Source: UBA5399 sp964464145
GTDB taxonomy: Bacteria; Bacillota; Clostridia; Christensenellales; Christensenellaceae
Assembly: GCA_964464145.1 (NCBI GenBank)
Contig: CAYXFB010000110.1
Coordinates: forward strand, 1 to 6,236
Length of the DNA: 6,236 bases
Reading direction: 5' to 3'
This document shows, in pieces, positions 1 through 6,204 of this stretch (position 1 is its first letter; every line of letters begins with the position of its first letter). Below the pieces are notes generated by a model. The model did no database searches and was not told where the DNA came from. It saw only the letters and a program-made list of their open reading frames with translations. Made by a program: the position numbers and the translations under genes.

Positions 1-962
1 ACAACCCCGAATTTTTGATGGAGAGCTATGGCATAGAGGCCATACCCTTCAAAATAAAGCGCATAAAGCCCATACTTATGAGCTGTGACGCGCAGATATT
101 GGCTTCGGGCGGGCTGGTAAACGATATAGATTTTGATTCTTACCTCAAAAAGCTGCTGACGCCGCGCGGAAAGTTCGTTTTTGTTACCGTGAAGGTTATG
201 CTGTGGCGCAAAAAGCCAACTATCGTCTTTGGCGTGGGGCTGCACCTCATACCCAACTTTTTGGTGCGCTGGCTAATGAAGGCCACACTGCCCAAGGTGG
301 CGCTTTTATCGGTGCGTGACGAATATTCCATAAAGGTGCTGGAGGAGATAGGCCGCAAGGAGTATTATTTCCATCACGATCCGGCGCTCATATACCGCAA
401 AAAGTACGACATGACCTTTGACGAGGTAAAGCAAAAATACGGGCTGAAGCACGACCGCTTCATATTTTTCAACTTCCGCTACACCAAAAACGAGGAGCGA
501 ACCCGCGCCGCCGTGGAGGAGAGCGTGGAGTATATGAAAATGGTGGCGGAGCGCTATCCCGATCACGATATTTTGATGGTGCCGTTCAGCATACATCCCA
601 CATTCGAGCGGGAGAACGACGTTATTGCACACCACGAGATAAAGCGGCTGGCGGAGGAACGCCACGGCGTGAAAAACATTATAGTGGTGGAGGATTATCA
701 GACGGCGGACGAAATAAAGAACATAGCGCAGTACGCGGATATACTCATACTCACCCGCCACCACGCGCCCGTGCTTACATACGAGCTGGGCGTGCCAACT
801 GTGATAGTTTCCTACAACCTCAAATGCAGGGAGTTTGGCGAGCTGGGCGGATATAAGTATATAATGGAATACGACGAGCTTACGGCAAAGGAACTGATGC
901 GAATCACCGAAGAGGTGATAGGAGACACGAAGAGCCAAAGCGAAATAAAAAAGTGGATATAA
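1..962 (+). CDS. Polysaccharide pyruvyl transferase family protein (5' end cut by the window)
   Basis: The reading frame is open from the first full codon (position 3) with no start preceded by a ribosome site, so the gene begins outside the window. The TTG/ATG at 15-20 are probably internal. Family motifs run in order: a GG motif with a following Asp at about 108-125 (SGGLVND), VRDEYS at 312-329, DPAL at 378-389, and RHHAP followed by a GVPTVIVSYNLK segment at 756-830. The usual N-terminal N-I-G-D Rossmann segment is missing, so perhaps 50-60 residues lie upstream. Family members such as CsaB and WcaK-type proteins add ketal-pyruvate from phosphoenolpyruvate to sugars of cell-wall or exopolysaccharides; some relatives have unproven activity. 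The substrate cannot be told here. The usual R-L-H motif reads R-H-H, keeping the Arg and the second His. No signal peptide or membrane helix is seen, so it is probably cytoplasmic. It is followed after 10 nt by the radical SAM gene, probably in the same operon. Confidence 0.85.
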   Translation, partial: NPEFLMESYGIEAIPFKIKRIKPILMSCDAQILASGGLVNDIDFDSYLKKLLTPRGKFVFVTVKVMLWRKKPTIVFGVGLHLIPNFLVRWLMKATLPKVALLSVRDEYSIKVLEEIGRKEYYFHHDPALIYRKKYDMTFDEVKQKYGLKHDRFIFFNFRYTKNEERTRAAVEESVEYMKMVAERYPDHDILMVPFSIHPTFERENDVIAHHEIKRLAEERHGVKNIIVVEDYQTADEIKNIAQYADILILTRHHAPVLTYELGVPTVIVSYNLKCREFGELGGYKYIMEYDELTAKELMRITEEVIGDTKSQSEIKKWI

Positions 963-965
963 GGA
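961..965 (+). promoter_or_regulatory. Ribosome binding site fixing the GTG start of the radical SAM gene
   Basis: AAGGA ends 7 nt before the GTG at 973 and overlaps the TAA stop of the preceding gene (960-962). The next in-frame ATG (1003-1005) lacks a comparable site, so GTG is preferred. Confidence 0.7.
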
Positions 966-972
966 TATAGCT

Positions 973-2124
973 GTGAAAAAGAAAGATTTTATAACTAACA
1001 TAATGCCGAGGCTCACGCAGTACAAAATGCGCAGGTATTTCGGCAGAAAAAAAATAGACCCCATGACGGTTACATACTCCATCACGGCGGCCTGCCAATC
1101 GCTCTGCAAGACCTGCCAGATAGGCGATATGTACCGCCACCATCCGGACAGGGTGAAGGACGATCTCACGCTTGAAGAAATCGAAAAGGTGTTCTCTACC
1201 ATGCACCCCATATATTTCTTCAATATAAGCGGCGGCGAGCCTTTTTTGCGCAAGGATATACCGCAGATAGTGGAGCTGGCGCTCAAATACCTCAAGCCCA
1301 GGCTGGTGCACATACCCACCAACGCCATAATGCCTGAGCGCATAGAAACTAAGACGCGCGAGATACTTGAGATAATAAATAAGTACGACCCGGAGATAAC
1401 GCTTACCGTAAAACCCTCCATAGACGGCGTGGGCGAGCTGCATGACGAGATACGCGGCGTGAAGGGCAACTTTAAAACGCTGCTTGAAACTATAGAGCGG
1501 CTCAAAAAGGTGCGCAGCGAATACCCGAATTTCCACTTGGAGCTTGGCACGGTGGTTTCCAATTTCAATATAGACCACTTAGACGAAATAGAGGATTTTG
1601 TGCACACGCTGGACGCGGGCAGCTACCGCAACGAGGTTGCGGAGCAGCGCACAGAGTTTTTCAATCTGGGCGACCCCATAACGCCGGACGCAGAGACATA
1701 TCAGCGGCTTATGAAGGGGTTTGCGCGCAAAATAGAGGAAAACATAGCGGGCAAGGCGGCCTACACGAAGCTTACCGAGGCGCAGCGCGTGGTGTATTAC
1801 GATATCGCCGGACGAATATTGGAAGAGCAGCGGCAGGTGATACCCTGCTACGCGGGCGTTTCCAATGTGCATATAAACTATGACGGCGGCGTGTGGCCCT
1901 GCTGCGTGCTGGGCTACGAAAAGCAGATGGGAAGCCTGCGCGAGTTTAATTACGATTTTCAGAAGCTGTGGTATTCGCCGCAGGCAGAGGCGGTGCGTAC
2001 ATCCATAAAGAACAAGGAATGCGCCTGCCCGCTTGCGAATCAGGCTTTTTCGAACATACTGCTGCACACGCCCTCGCTTATGAAGGCGGTGCGCAACGTT
2101 ATAAAGTTTGGTAAAAAGAGCTGA
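973..2124 (+). CDS. Radical SAM protein with SPASM-like C-terminal cluster domain
   Basis: This 383-residue protein starts at GTG with AAGGA 7 nt upstream. The radical SAM signature C41-x3-C45-x2-C48 should bind the [4Fe-4S] cluster that cleaves S-adenosylmethionine. GGEP at residues 87-90 is the usual SAM-amine binding motif on the next strand of the partial TIM barrel. The C-terminal part has the SPASM layout: C292, then an INYDGGVWPCC stretch with C310 and C311, a LWYSPQAEAVR helix, then C350 and C352. These would hold one auxiliary cluster or more. The last pair is C-x-C rather than the common C-x2-C. SPASM enzymes modify peptides, proteins or small molecules; the substrate is unknown here. 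The gene lies between a pyruvyl transferase homologue and two glycosyltransferases, and no RiPP precursor or recognition domain is visible. A sugar, lipid carrier or other cell-envelope substrate is therefore the better guess. The N-terminus (residues 1-35) is basic with no membrane helix, so it is probably cytoplasmic. Confidence 0.9.
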   Translation: MKKKDFITNIMPRLTQYKMRRYFGRKKIDPMTVTYSITAACQSLCKTCQIGDMYRHHPDRVKDDLTLEEIEKVFSTMHPIYFFNISGGEPFLRKDIPQIVELALKYLKPRLVHIPTNAIMPERIETKTREILEIINKYDPEITLTVKPSIDGVGELHDEIRGVKGNFKTLLETIERLKKVRSEYPNFHLELGTVVSNFNIDHLDEIEDFVHTLDAGSYRNEVAEQRTEFFNLGDPITPDAETYQRLMKGFARKIEENIAGKAAYTKLTEAQRVVYYDIAGRILEEQRQVIPCYAGVSNVHINYDGGVWPCCVLGYEKQMGSLREFNYDFQKLWYSPQAEAVRTSIKNKECACPLANQAFSNILLHTPSLMKAVRNVIKFGKKS

Positions 2125-2150
2125 GTGTCTTTTCGGTGAAGAGTAGAGTT

Positions 2151-2156
2151 GGGGGA
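2151..2156 (+). promoter_or_regulatory. Ribosome binding site deciding the GT2 start
   Basis: GGGGGA lies 8 nt before the ATG at 2165 and only 5 nt before the alternative TTG at 2162. The spacing and the better start codon favour ATG. Confidence 0.6.
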
Positions 2157-2164
2157 ACTGATTG

Positions 2165-3121
2165 ATGGACAGAAAAATATCCTTTGTGATACCCGTATAT
2201 AACGAGGAAGAGTCTCTAAAAGAGCTGTATGCGGCCATTATGGACGTTGTTGGGCGCGAGGGCTACAGCTATGAGATAATATTTGTGGATGACGGCTCCA
2301 CAGACGGTTCGCTCAATGAAATGAAGGCGCTTGCAGCGGAGGATGGCAACGTTTCCGCCATACAGTTCCGCAGCAATATGGGCAAGGCCACTGGATTGCA
2401 AACCGGTTTTCGCCACGTGACCGGCGACATAGTTATAACGATGGACGCTGACTTGCAGGACGACCCCAAGGAGATACCCCGCTTTATAGCCAAGCTGGAC
2501 GAGGGCTATGACATGGTTTCGGGCTGGAAACAAAACCGCCTAGACCCGGCGGAAAAACGGCTGCCCTCAAAATTGTTCAATAAATTCACCTCCACGATGT
2601 CGGGCGTGAAGCTGCACGATTTCAACTGCGGTTTTAAGGCGTACAAGCGCGAGGTGGTGGACAGCATAGATCTATACGGTGAGCTGCACAGGTACATTCC
2701 CGTGCTGGCAAACAAAAAGGGTTTCAAGATCGCCGAGATAGTGGTGGAGCACCACGAGCGCAAATTCGGCAAGTCAAAATACGGCGCGAGCAGGTATCTG
2801 CGCGGGCTGTTTGATTCGCTAACCACATCCTTTCTCACAAAATATTCTGACAAGCCCATGTATTTCTTCGGCAAGATGGGGCTGTTCTTTTTGGTGATCG
2901 GCCTTGTGCTGGGAATAACACTTACAGTTCAGTGGTTTATGGGCAACAGCATAGGCGGCCGTCCGCTGCTTATCCTCTGCATGATGCTGGTGGTTATGGG
3001 CGGGCTGCTCTTCGCCATAGGCTTCCTGGGAGACATGATAGTGGCGGCGCTGTTCCGCGTGAGGTACGATGAAAGCCACGTTAAAGCGGTCATAACGAAA
3101 GATGAGGAGAAGCGCGACTGA
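2165..3121 (+). CDS. Family 2 glycosyltransferase, polyprenyl-phosphate sugar synthase type (DPM1/GtrB-like)
   Basis: The 318-residue protein probably transfers a sugar from a nucleotide donor to undecaprenyl phosphate on the inner membrane face. The GT-A fold is clear: FVIPVYNEE at residues 7-15, VDDGSTDGS at 41-49 (nucleotide binding), and DADLQDDP at 94-101 with the metal-binding D-x-D. HHERKFGKSKYG at 196-207 matches the arginine/lysine-rich loop typical of DPM1/GtrB/ArnC relatives, followed by a DKP segment at 229-231. Two membrane helices follow (about 233-257 and 267-289) and a short charged tail, the usual GtrB/ArnC architecture and length. TTG at 2162 is an alternative start. The TGA stop shares its A with the ATG of the next gene, which suggests translational coupling with the GT-C transferase that would use the lipid-linked sugar. 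The sugar (glucose, mannose, other) cannot be read from the sequence. Confidence 0.9.
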   Translation: MDRKISFVIPVYNEEESLKELYAAIMDVVGREGYSYEIIFVDDGSTDGSLNEMKALAAEDGNVSAIQFRSNMGKATGLQTGFRHVTGDIVITMDADLQDDPKEIPRFIAKLDEGYDMVSGWKQNRLDPAEKRLPSKLFNKFTSTMSGVKLHDFNCGFKAYKREVVDSIDLYGELHRYIPVLANKKGFKIAEIVVEHHERKFGKSKYGASRYLRGLFDSLTTSFLTKYSDKPMYFFGKMGLFFLVIGLVLGITLTVQWFMGNSIGGRPLLILCMMLVVMGGLLFAIGFLGDMIVAALFRVRYDESHVKAVITKDEEKRD

Positions 3122-5241
3122 TGGCTCTTGCTGAACATACCAAAAAAGCGTGGGCGGGCACCTTCGTAAATGTGCTGGTGCTTGTGTTTTTTATTTTGGT
3201 CATGGTGGTGGGGCTGAACATTTATACGGATTACGCCGTAAATGTGGATGAGGCGCTGCAAAGAAAGCACGCGCTCATAAATTACACATACATAAACGAA
3301 AATGTGCTGGGCCGCAATATGGACAAGCTGCGCGCAACGGACGAGTGGCTGAATGAAGACGGCACGGGTGAGGGCCTCAAAAACTACCGCTCCCGCTCCT
3401 ACGGCGTGGCGCTGCAGCTTCCCATGGTGGCGATCGAGGACGCGCACGATTTTAAAATGACATCGCAGGAAATCTTCCAGATGCGGCACATCTATAATTT
3501 TCTCATATATTTTTGCGGGCTGGTGGGACTTTTCTTCCTGCTTAACGATCTCATTAAAAGCAAGCTCATAGCGCTTGCGGGAACGGCGCTGTTTTACCTG
3601 TTCCCGCATTTTTTCGCGTCCTCATATTACAACGTTAAGGATATGCTTTTCATACCCATGTTCATACTGGCCTGCCTCTTTATGGTGCGGGTGCTGACGC
3701 GCAAGCGAAAGATAGGCAATTGCGTGCTGCTGGTTATATTCACCGCCTTTGCGTCCAACATACGCATATACGGCATACTGCCTTTGGCGGCTGCAGTTGT
3801 GTGTATGGTTGTGGAGGATATTATGCGCCGCTTCGCAAGCGACGGTGAGGCCAAGCGCGCGCTGGAGCTTGAACCGCAGAGCCTGTGGCGCATGATATTG
3901 CCGTATATAATAATAATATTCGGCTTTGTAGGTTTTTGGCTGCTGCTGGCACCCGCGGCATGGATAAACCCTGTGGATTACGTGCAGCAGGTTGTGTCCA
4001 AGGCGACGGCCTTCGACATGTGGACGAACAATTCCATGATATTCATGGGACAAACGCTCACCACGGAAACCATACCCTGGTACTACCTGCCCGCTTGGAT
4101 GGGCGTGACAATACCGATTTTTGATATAATAATGTTTTTTGCGGGATGCGGCTTCCTCATTGCCACGCTGTTTAGGAGCGGGCGGGGCGCGGCCTTTGTG
4201 AAAAACAGAGTGCTGTGGATATTTTTCCTCATGTTCTTTATGCTTTTCTTCGCGCAGATATTGCTGGGAATAACCATATACCTCGGCTGGCGGCATATGT
4301 ATGTGCTTTTCGTGCCGCTTGTGGTGGTTATGTGCTTCGGCATAAAGGCGCTGCACGAGAAGCTGGAGGAAAACGGCGGCGCAAAGAGAGCGATAGTGCC
4401 CGTGCTCACGATCGCGGCGGTGGCCATAGGCGCGGGGCGCATAGCGGCCAACCACCCGTATGAGCACAGTATGTTCAACATAATAGGCATTCCCATTGCA
4501 GACCAGTTTGACAGAGACTACTATAGAATGTCTTCCAAGCAGGCTATTGAATGGCTTTTTGAAAACTATCCGGATCAGGATATAGAGATATCCTCTGACG
4601 TGCAGCTTATCACGCCGGCGAAGTCATTTTCGCCCAAGGATCAGGCGCGTATAATACTGAAAAGCCAGGAGCAGGACAAGGCGAAGTTTCAGCCTGCAGA
4701 GTTCTACATAGAGCTTTTCCGCTATACCGCGGGCAATGAATCTCACATGGCGCAGGAGGGTTATTCTGAAATCCACTCCATAGATGTGGATGGCACGAAA
4801 ATACTGTCCATATTGCAAAACGATCTTATAAAACAGTTTGAGGAGACGGGTATATTCAATATACCGCTTTCCTATTTTAAAACATTGAATGGTACAATGG
4901 CGGCTGACGGGCAGTCTATAACTTCAAACGGGCAGCCAAACTATTTGCTTTACGGTCCGTACAATTACTTTAGCAAGGGCAAGTATGTGCTGCAAATAAA
5001 AATGAAGCTGGTGGACGGAAAGGGCCAGACAGACCTCGGCTATGCGGATATAGCGGCCGATCACGCGGCAGCCACGCTCACAAGCAAGCCCATAAACGAG
5101 GAGGAGTTTGACGGCGCGGGCAGTCTGACGCTGCTGATGCCCTTCACGCTGGGCAGCTCCGTTAACGAGATGGAGTTTAGGGTGTTCACAAACGAGGGCG
5201 TTATATTGACGGTGGAAAGCGTTACGGTGTATAAGGAGTGA
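3121..5241 (+). CDS. GT-C membrane glycosyltransferase (GT39/ArnT-like) with C-terminal beta-rich domain
   Basis: The 706-residue protein probably transfers a sugar from a polyprenyl-phosphate donor to an acceptor outside the membrane. About 11 hydrophobic segments lie between residues 14 and 441. The first outer loop (about 34-122) carries D43-E44, the usual place of the GT-C catalytic acid. Other family landmarks are YYNVKD at 169-174, SNIRIYG at 212-218, AAWINP at 279-284, IPWYYLP at 318-324 and GWRHMYV at 389-395. After the last helix comes HPYEHSMFN at 445-453 and a DRDYYRMSSKQAIEWL segment near 464-479, both typical of PMT/ArnT-like bacterial proteins. Residues about 480-575 form a soluble linker domain. 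Residues about 580-706 look like a beta-sandwich (YGPYNYFSKGKYVLQIKMKL, later EFRVFTNEGVILTVESV), possibly carbohydrate-binding, and would lie outside the cell. The GAGGAG at 3104-3109, 11 nt before ATG, lies inside the GT2 gene. The acceptor (teichoic acid, polysaccharide or protein) is unknown. Confidence 0.88.
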   Translation: MALAEHTKKAWAGTFVNVLVLVFFILVMVVGLNIYTDYAVNVDEALQRKHALINYTYINENVLGRNMDKLRATDEWLNEDGTGEGLKNYRSRSYGVALQLPMVAIEDAHDFKMTSQEIFQMRHIYNFLIYFCGLVGLFFLLNDLIKSKLIALAGTALFYLFPHFFASSYYNVKDMLFIPMFILACLFMVRVLTRKRKIGNCVLLVIFTAFASNIRIYGILPLAAAVVCMVVEDIMRRFASDGEAKRALELEPQSLWRMILPYIIIIFGFVGFWLLLAPAAWINPVDYVQQVVSKATAFDMWTNNSMIFMGQTLTTETIPWYYLPAWMGVTIPIFDIIMFFAGCGFLIATLFRSGRGAAFVKNRVLWIFFLMFFMLFFAQILLGITIYLGWRHMYVLFVPLVVVMCFGIKALHEKLEENGGAKRAIVPVLTIAAVAIGAGRIAANHPYEHSMFNIIGIPIADQFDRDYYRMSSKQAIEWLFENYPDQDIEISSDVQLITPAKSFSPKDQARIILKSQEQDKAKFQPAEFYIELFRYTAGNESHMAQEGYSEIHSIDVDGTKILSILQNDLIKQFEETGIFNIPLSYFKTLNGTMAADGQSITSNGQPNYLLYGPYNYFSKGKYVLQIKMKLVDGKGQTDLGYADIAADHAAATLTSKPINEEEFDGAGSLTLLMPFTLGSSVNEMEFRVFTNEGVILTVESVTVYKE

Positions 5242-5281
5242 CGCGCAGGTGCTGAAATGTTTAGGTTTTCTGTCATACAAC

Positions 5282-5310
5282 AAAAAAGGAGCATTGCTGC
5301 TCCCTTTTTT
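5282..5310 (+). terminator. Bidirectional rho-independent terminator between convergent genes
   Basis: The stem GGAGCA (5288-5293) pairs with TGCTCC (5298-5303) around a TTGC loop. Six A precede it (5282-5287), and a C plus six T follow (5304-5310). The T run terminates the plus-strand glycan operon, which ends at 5241; the A run gives a U tract for the minus-strand gene, which ends at 5321. The A and T tracts can also extend the stem with one bulged C. Confidence 0.9.
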
Positions 5311-5320
5311 GCTCATTACT

Positions 5321-5857
5321 TTACCAGATCGGGGATAGCGGTGATATTTTCATCAAGCACATATCATCTCCCATTTTCACGCTTTTAAGGAGTTCAAGTT
5401 CTACTGGGCATCCCCAGATATCCTCGAATAGCCTCTTGCTGTAACCCAGCGTGCAGTAGCACCATGTTTTCGTCTCGAGTTTATCCACATCGGCAAGCAT
5501 GGGGCAGGGACAAAAGGGAAAACTCAAAAACAATTCACCGTTTTGTATAAACAAACCCGCATTATGTGCCTTTTCGTTATCAGCAAATTCTTCCATGCTG
5601 TTCGCGGAGTCATAGAGCTCTTTCACCAAAGTCTTTTTTTCATCCATTCCATAGCCGCATTGGCAGCCCATTCGTATTTGGATAAGGGTGTCATTGTCGA
5701 AAGCTTCTTCCATTTTTTGCATGGTCTCCTTTACCCAGACGGCATTATCAAGCGCCTTTGAGTTTTTTCCGAAAACAATTTCCCGGGCAAGCTCCTCATT
5801 GCTTGCCGCTTTTATATTTTCATATATTACTTCTTCTTGTGTTTTTCTATCAAACAT
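5321..5857 (-). CDS. Cysteine-rich DUF6144-like protein of unknown function
   Basis: This 178-residue soluble protein has no membrane helix or signal peptide. Eight cysteines stand out: C65-x-C67 (in RMGCQCGYGMDEK), C116-x-C118 (in FPFCPCPML), C133-x-C135 (in WCYCTLGYS), C150 and C167. The segment after C135 (a GYSKRLFEDIWG-type helix, a V-E-L-E-L strand, then GDDMC) resembles the end of small V4R-type or ATC-hydrolase-like ligand domains. From memory the protein resembles DUF6144, a family common in Clostridia; that naming is recall, not a search. The cysteine pairs suggest metal, Fe-S or thiol chemistry, which is inference. The start at 5857 is chosen because GAGG lies 6 nt upstream and family similarity begins at MFDRK. 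A 26-codon upstream extension to 5935 has no ribosome site. The gene is convergent with the glycan operon, shares its terminator, and is more AT-rich, so it is probably unrelated to it. Confidence 0.8.
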   Translation of the reverse strand: MFDRKTQEEVIYENIKAASNEELAREIVFGKNSKALDNAVWVKETMQKMEEAFDNDTLIQIRMGCQCGYGMDEKKTLVKELYDSANSMEEFADNEKAHNAGLFIQNGELFLSFPFCPCPMLADVDKLETKTWCYCTLGYSKRLFEDIWGCPVELELLKSVKMGDDMCLMKISPLSPIW

Positions 5858-5863
5858 AATTAA

Positions 5864-5867
5864 CCTC
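5864..5867 (-). promoter_or_regulatory. Ribosome binding site choosing the 5857 start
   Basis: On the minus strand GAGG is followed by TTAATT and then ATG, a 6-nt spacing. No comparable site precedes the longer in-frame ATG at 5935. Confidence 0.7.
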
Positions 5868-5969
5868 GTTTCATCGTCCTTATATTTCGGCACACCAAAA
5901 CACACACAAATAATAACAAATCCATTTGCATACATAAGTGAAAGTGTTTTCAGTTAAAATTATTTGATA

Positions 5970-5993
5970 TTAGCAGAAGATCGGATCAAGCAT
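5970..5993 (-). CDS. Possible 7-codon leader peptide ORF (MLDPIFC)
   Basis: Inside the 5' untranslated region of the cysteine-rich gene, AAAGGA (6008-6003) is followed after 9 nt by ATG and the codons M-L-D-P-I-F-C, then TAA. The Shine-Dalgarno match is good, but such a short ORF can arise by chance. No attenuator hairpin was found beside it. If translated it could affect expression of the downstream gene, whose start lies about 110 nt further on. Confidence 0.25.
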   Translation of the reverse strand: MLDPIFC

Positions 5994-6025
5994 ATATGTG
6001 TGTCCTTTCAATTAGATACGGTACG

Positions 6026-6055
6026 ATTATAGCATAGTCGTTACATCAGAGTCAA
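6026..6055 (-). promoter_or_regulatory. Sigma-A-type promoter of the cysteine-rich gene
   Basis: Read on the minus strand, TTGACT (6055-6050) is followed by an 18-nt spacer and TATAAT (6031-6026). TGC sits directly before the -10, giving an extended -10. Five of six -35 bases and all six -10 bases match consensus. Transcription should start near 6019, leaving about 160 nt before the ATG at 5857. Confidence 0.75.
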
Positions 6056-6156
6056 ATACTGGTAAGGGTGATTTTTACATTGCGACGAACGGTAGGGCTT
6101 TTGCTTTGTATAAAATATGAATAAAGTGTTAATTATGGCGAAAACAAGCCGTTTTG

Positions 6157-6182
6157 GGAGGCGGCGCGCTGGAAACGCCTCC
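6157..6182. repeat. Perfect 7-bp inverted repeat overlapping the -35 region
   Basis: GGAGGCG (6157-6163) and CGCCTCC (6176-6182) are separated by 12 nt, so the half-sites are 19 bp apart centre to centre, near two helical turns. The right arm lies inside the spacer of the promoter with its -10 at 6193-6198. This fits a dimeric regulator's operator. A hairpin is the alternative if an upstream promoter reads through. No T run follows on either strand, so it is not an intrinsic terminator. Confidence 0.5.
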
Positions 6183-6198
6183 GCTTTGATGATATAAT
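6170..6198 (+). promoter_or_regulatory. Extended -10 promoter for the gene starting at 6205
   Basis: TGA directly precedes TATAAT (6193-6198), a consensus -10 with the extended TGn element. The best -35 at a 17-nt spacing is TGGAAA (6170-6175), four of six matches. The predicted transcription start is about 6204-6206, at the ATG itself. Confidence 0.6.
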
Positions 6199-6204
6199 AG
6201 CTTC

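Larger units (their letters stand above)
5858..6204. other. Divergent intergenic region with two promoters and leader sequence
   Basis: These 347 bases separate the minus-strand cysteine-rich gene from the plus-strand gene starting at 6205. They are AT-rich and hold a minus-strand promoter (6055-6026) with its roughly 160-nt 5' untranslated region, a possible 7-codon leader ORF, a plus-strand extended -10 promoter (6190-6198), and a 7-bp inverted repeat at 6157-6182. Between 6060 and 6140 I see no convincing signal. TATAAA at 6109-6114 has no -35 at a proper distance. Confidence 0.6.

Noticed and set aside
306..1607. A 433-codon open frame on the minus strand opposite the pyruvyl transferase and radical SAM genes
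   Set aside because: Both plus-strand genes have full family motifs across this stretch. The antisense frame has no recognisable motif or ribosome site, and arises from the codon bias of the real genes.
3622..4467. A 281-codon minus-strand frame inside the GT-C gene
   Set aside because: Its translation is low-complexity, rich in His, Tyr, Gln and Arg, as expected from the antisense of membrane-helix codons. The plus-strand protein is strongly supported.
5858..5935. Upstream extension of the cysteine-rich protein to an ATG at 5935
   Set aside because: No Shine-Dalgarno site precedes it, while GAGG sits 6 nt before the ATG at 5857. The extra 26 residues look like translated leader and do not fit the family start.
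5939..5952. Small TGAAA/TTTCA inverted repeat in the leader
   Set aside because: Five base pairs with a 4-nt loop is weak, AT-rich and expected by chance; no conservation can be judged.
5543..5957. Two plus-strand open frames opposite the cysteine-rich gene
   Set aside because: They have no ribosome sites and no family resemblance, and they overlap a well-supported minus-strand gene and its leader.
6074..6114. TTTACA and TATAAA as a further plus-strand promoter
   Set aside because: The spacing between the two boxes is far over 17-18 nt, and no other -35 fits.
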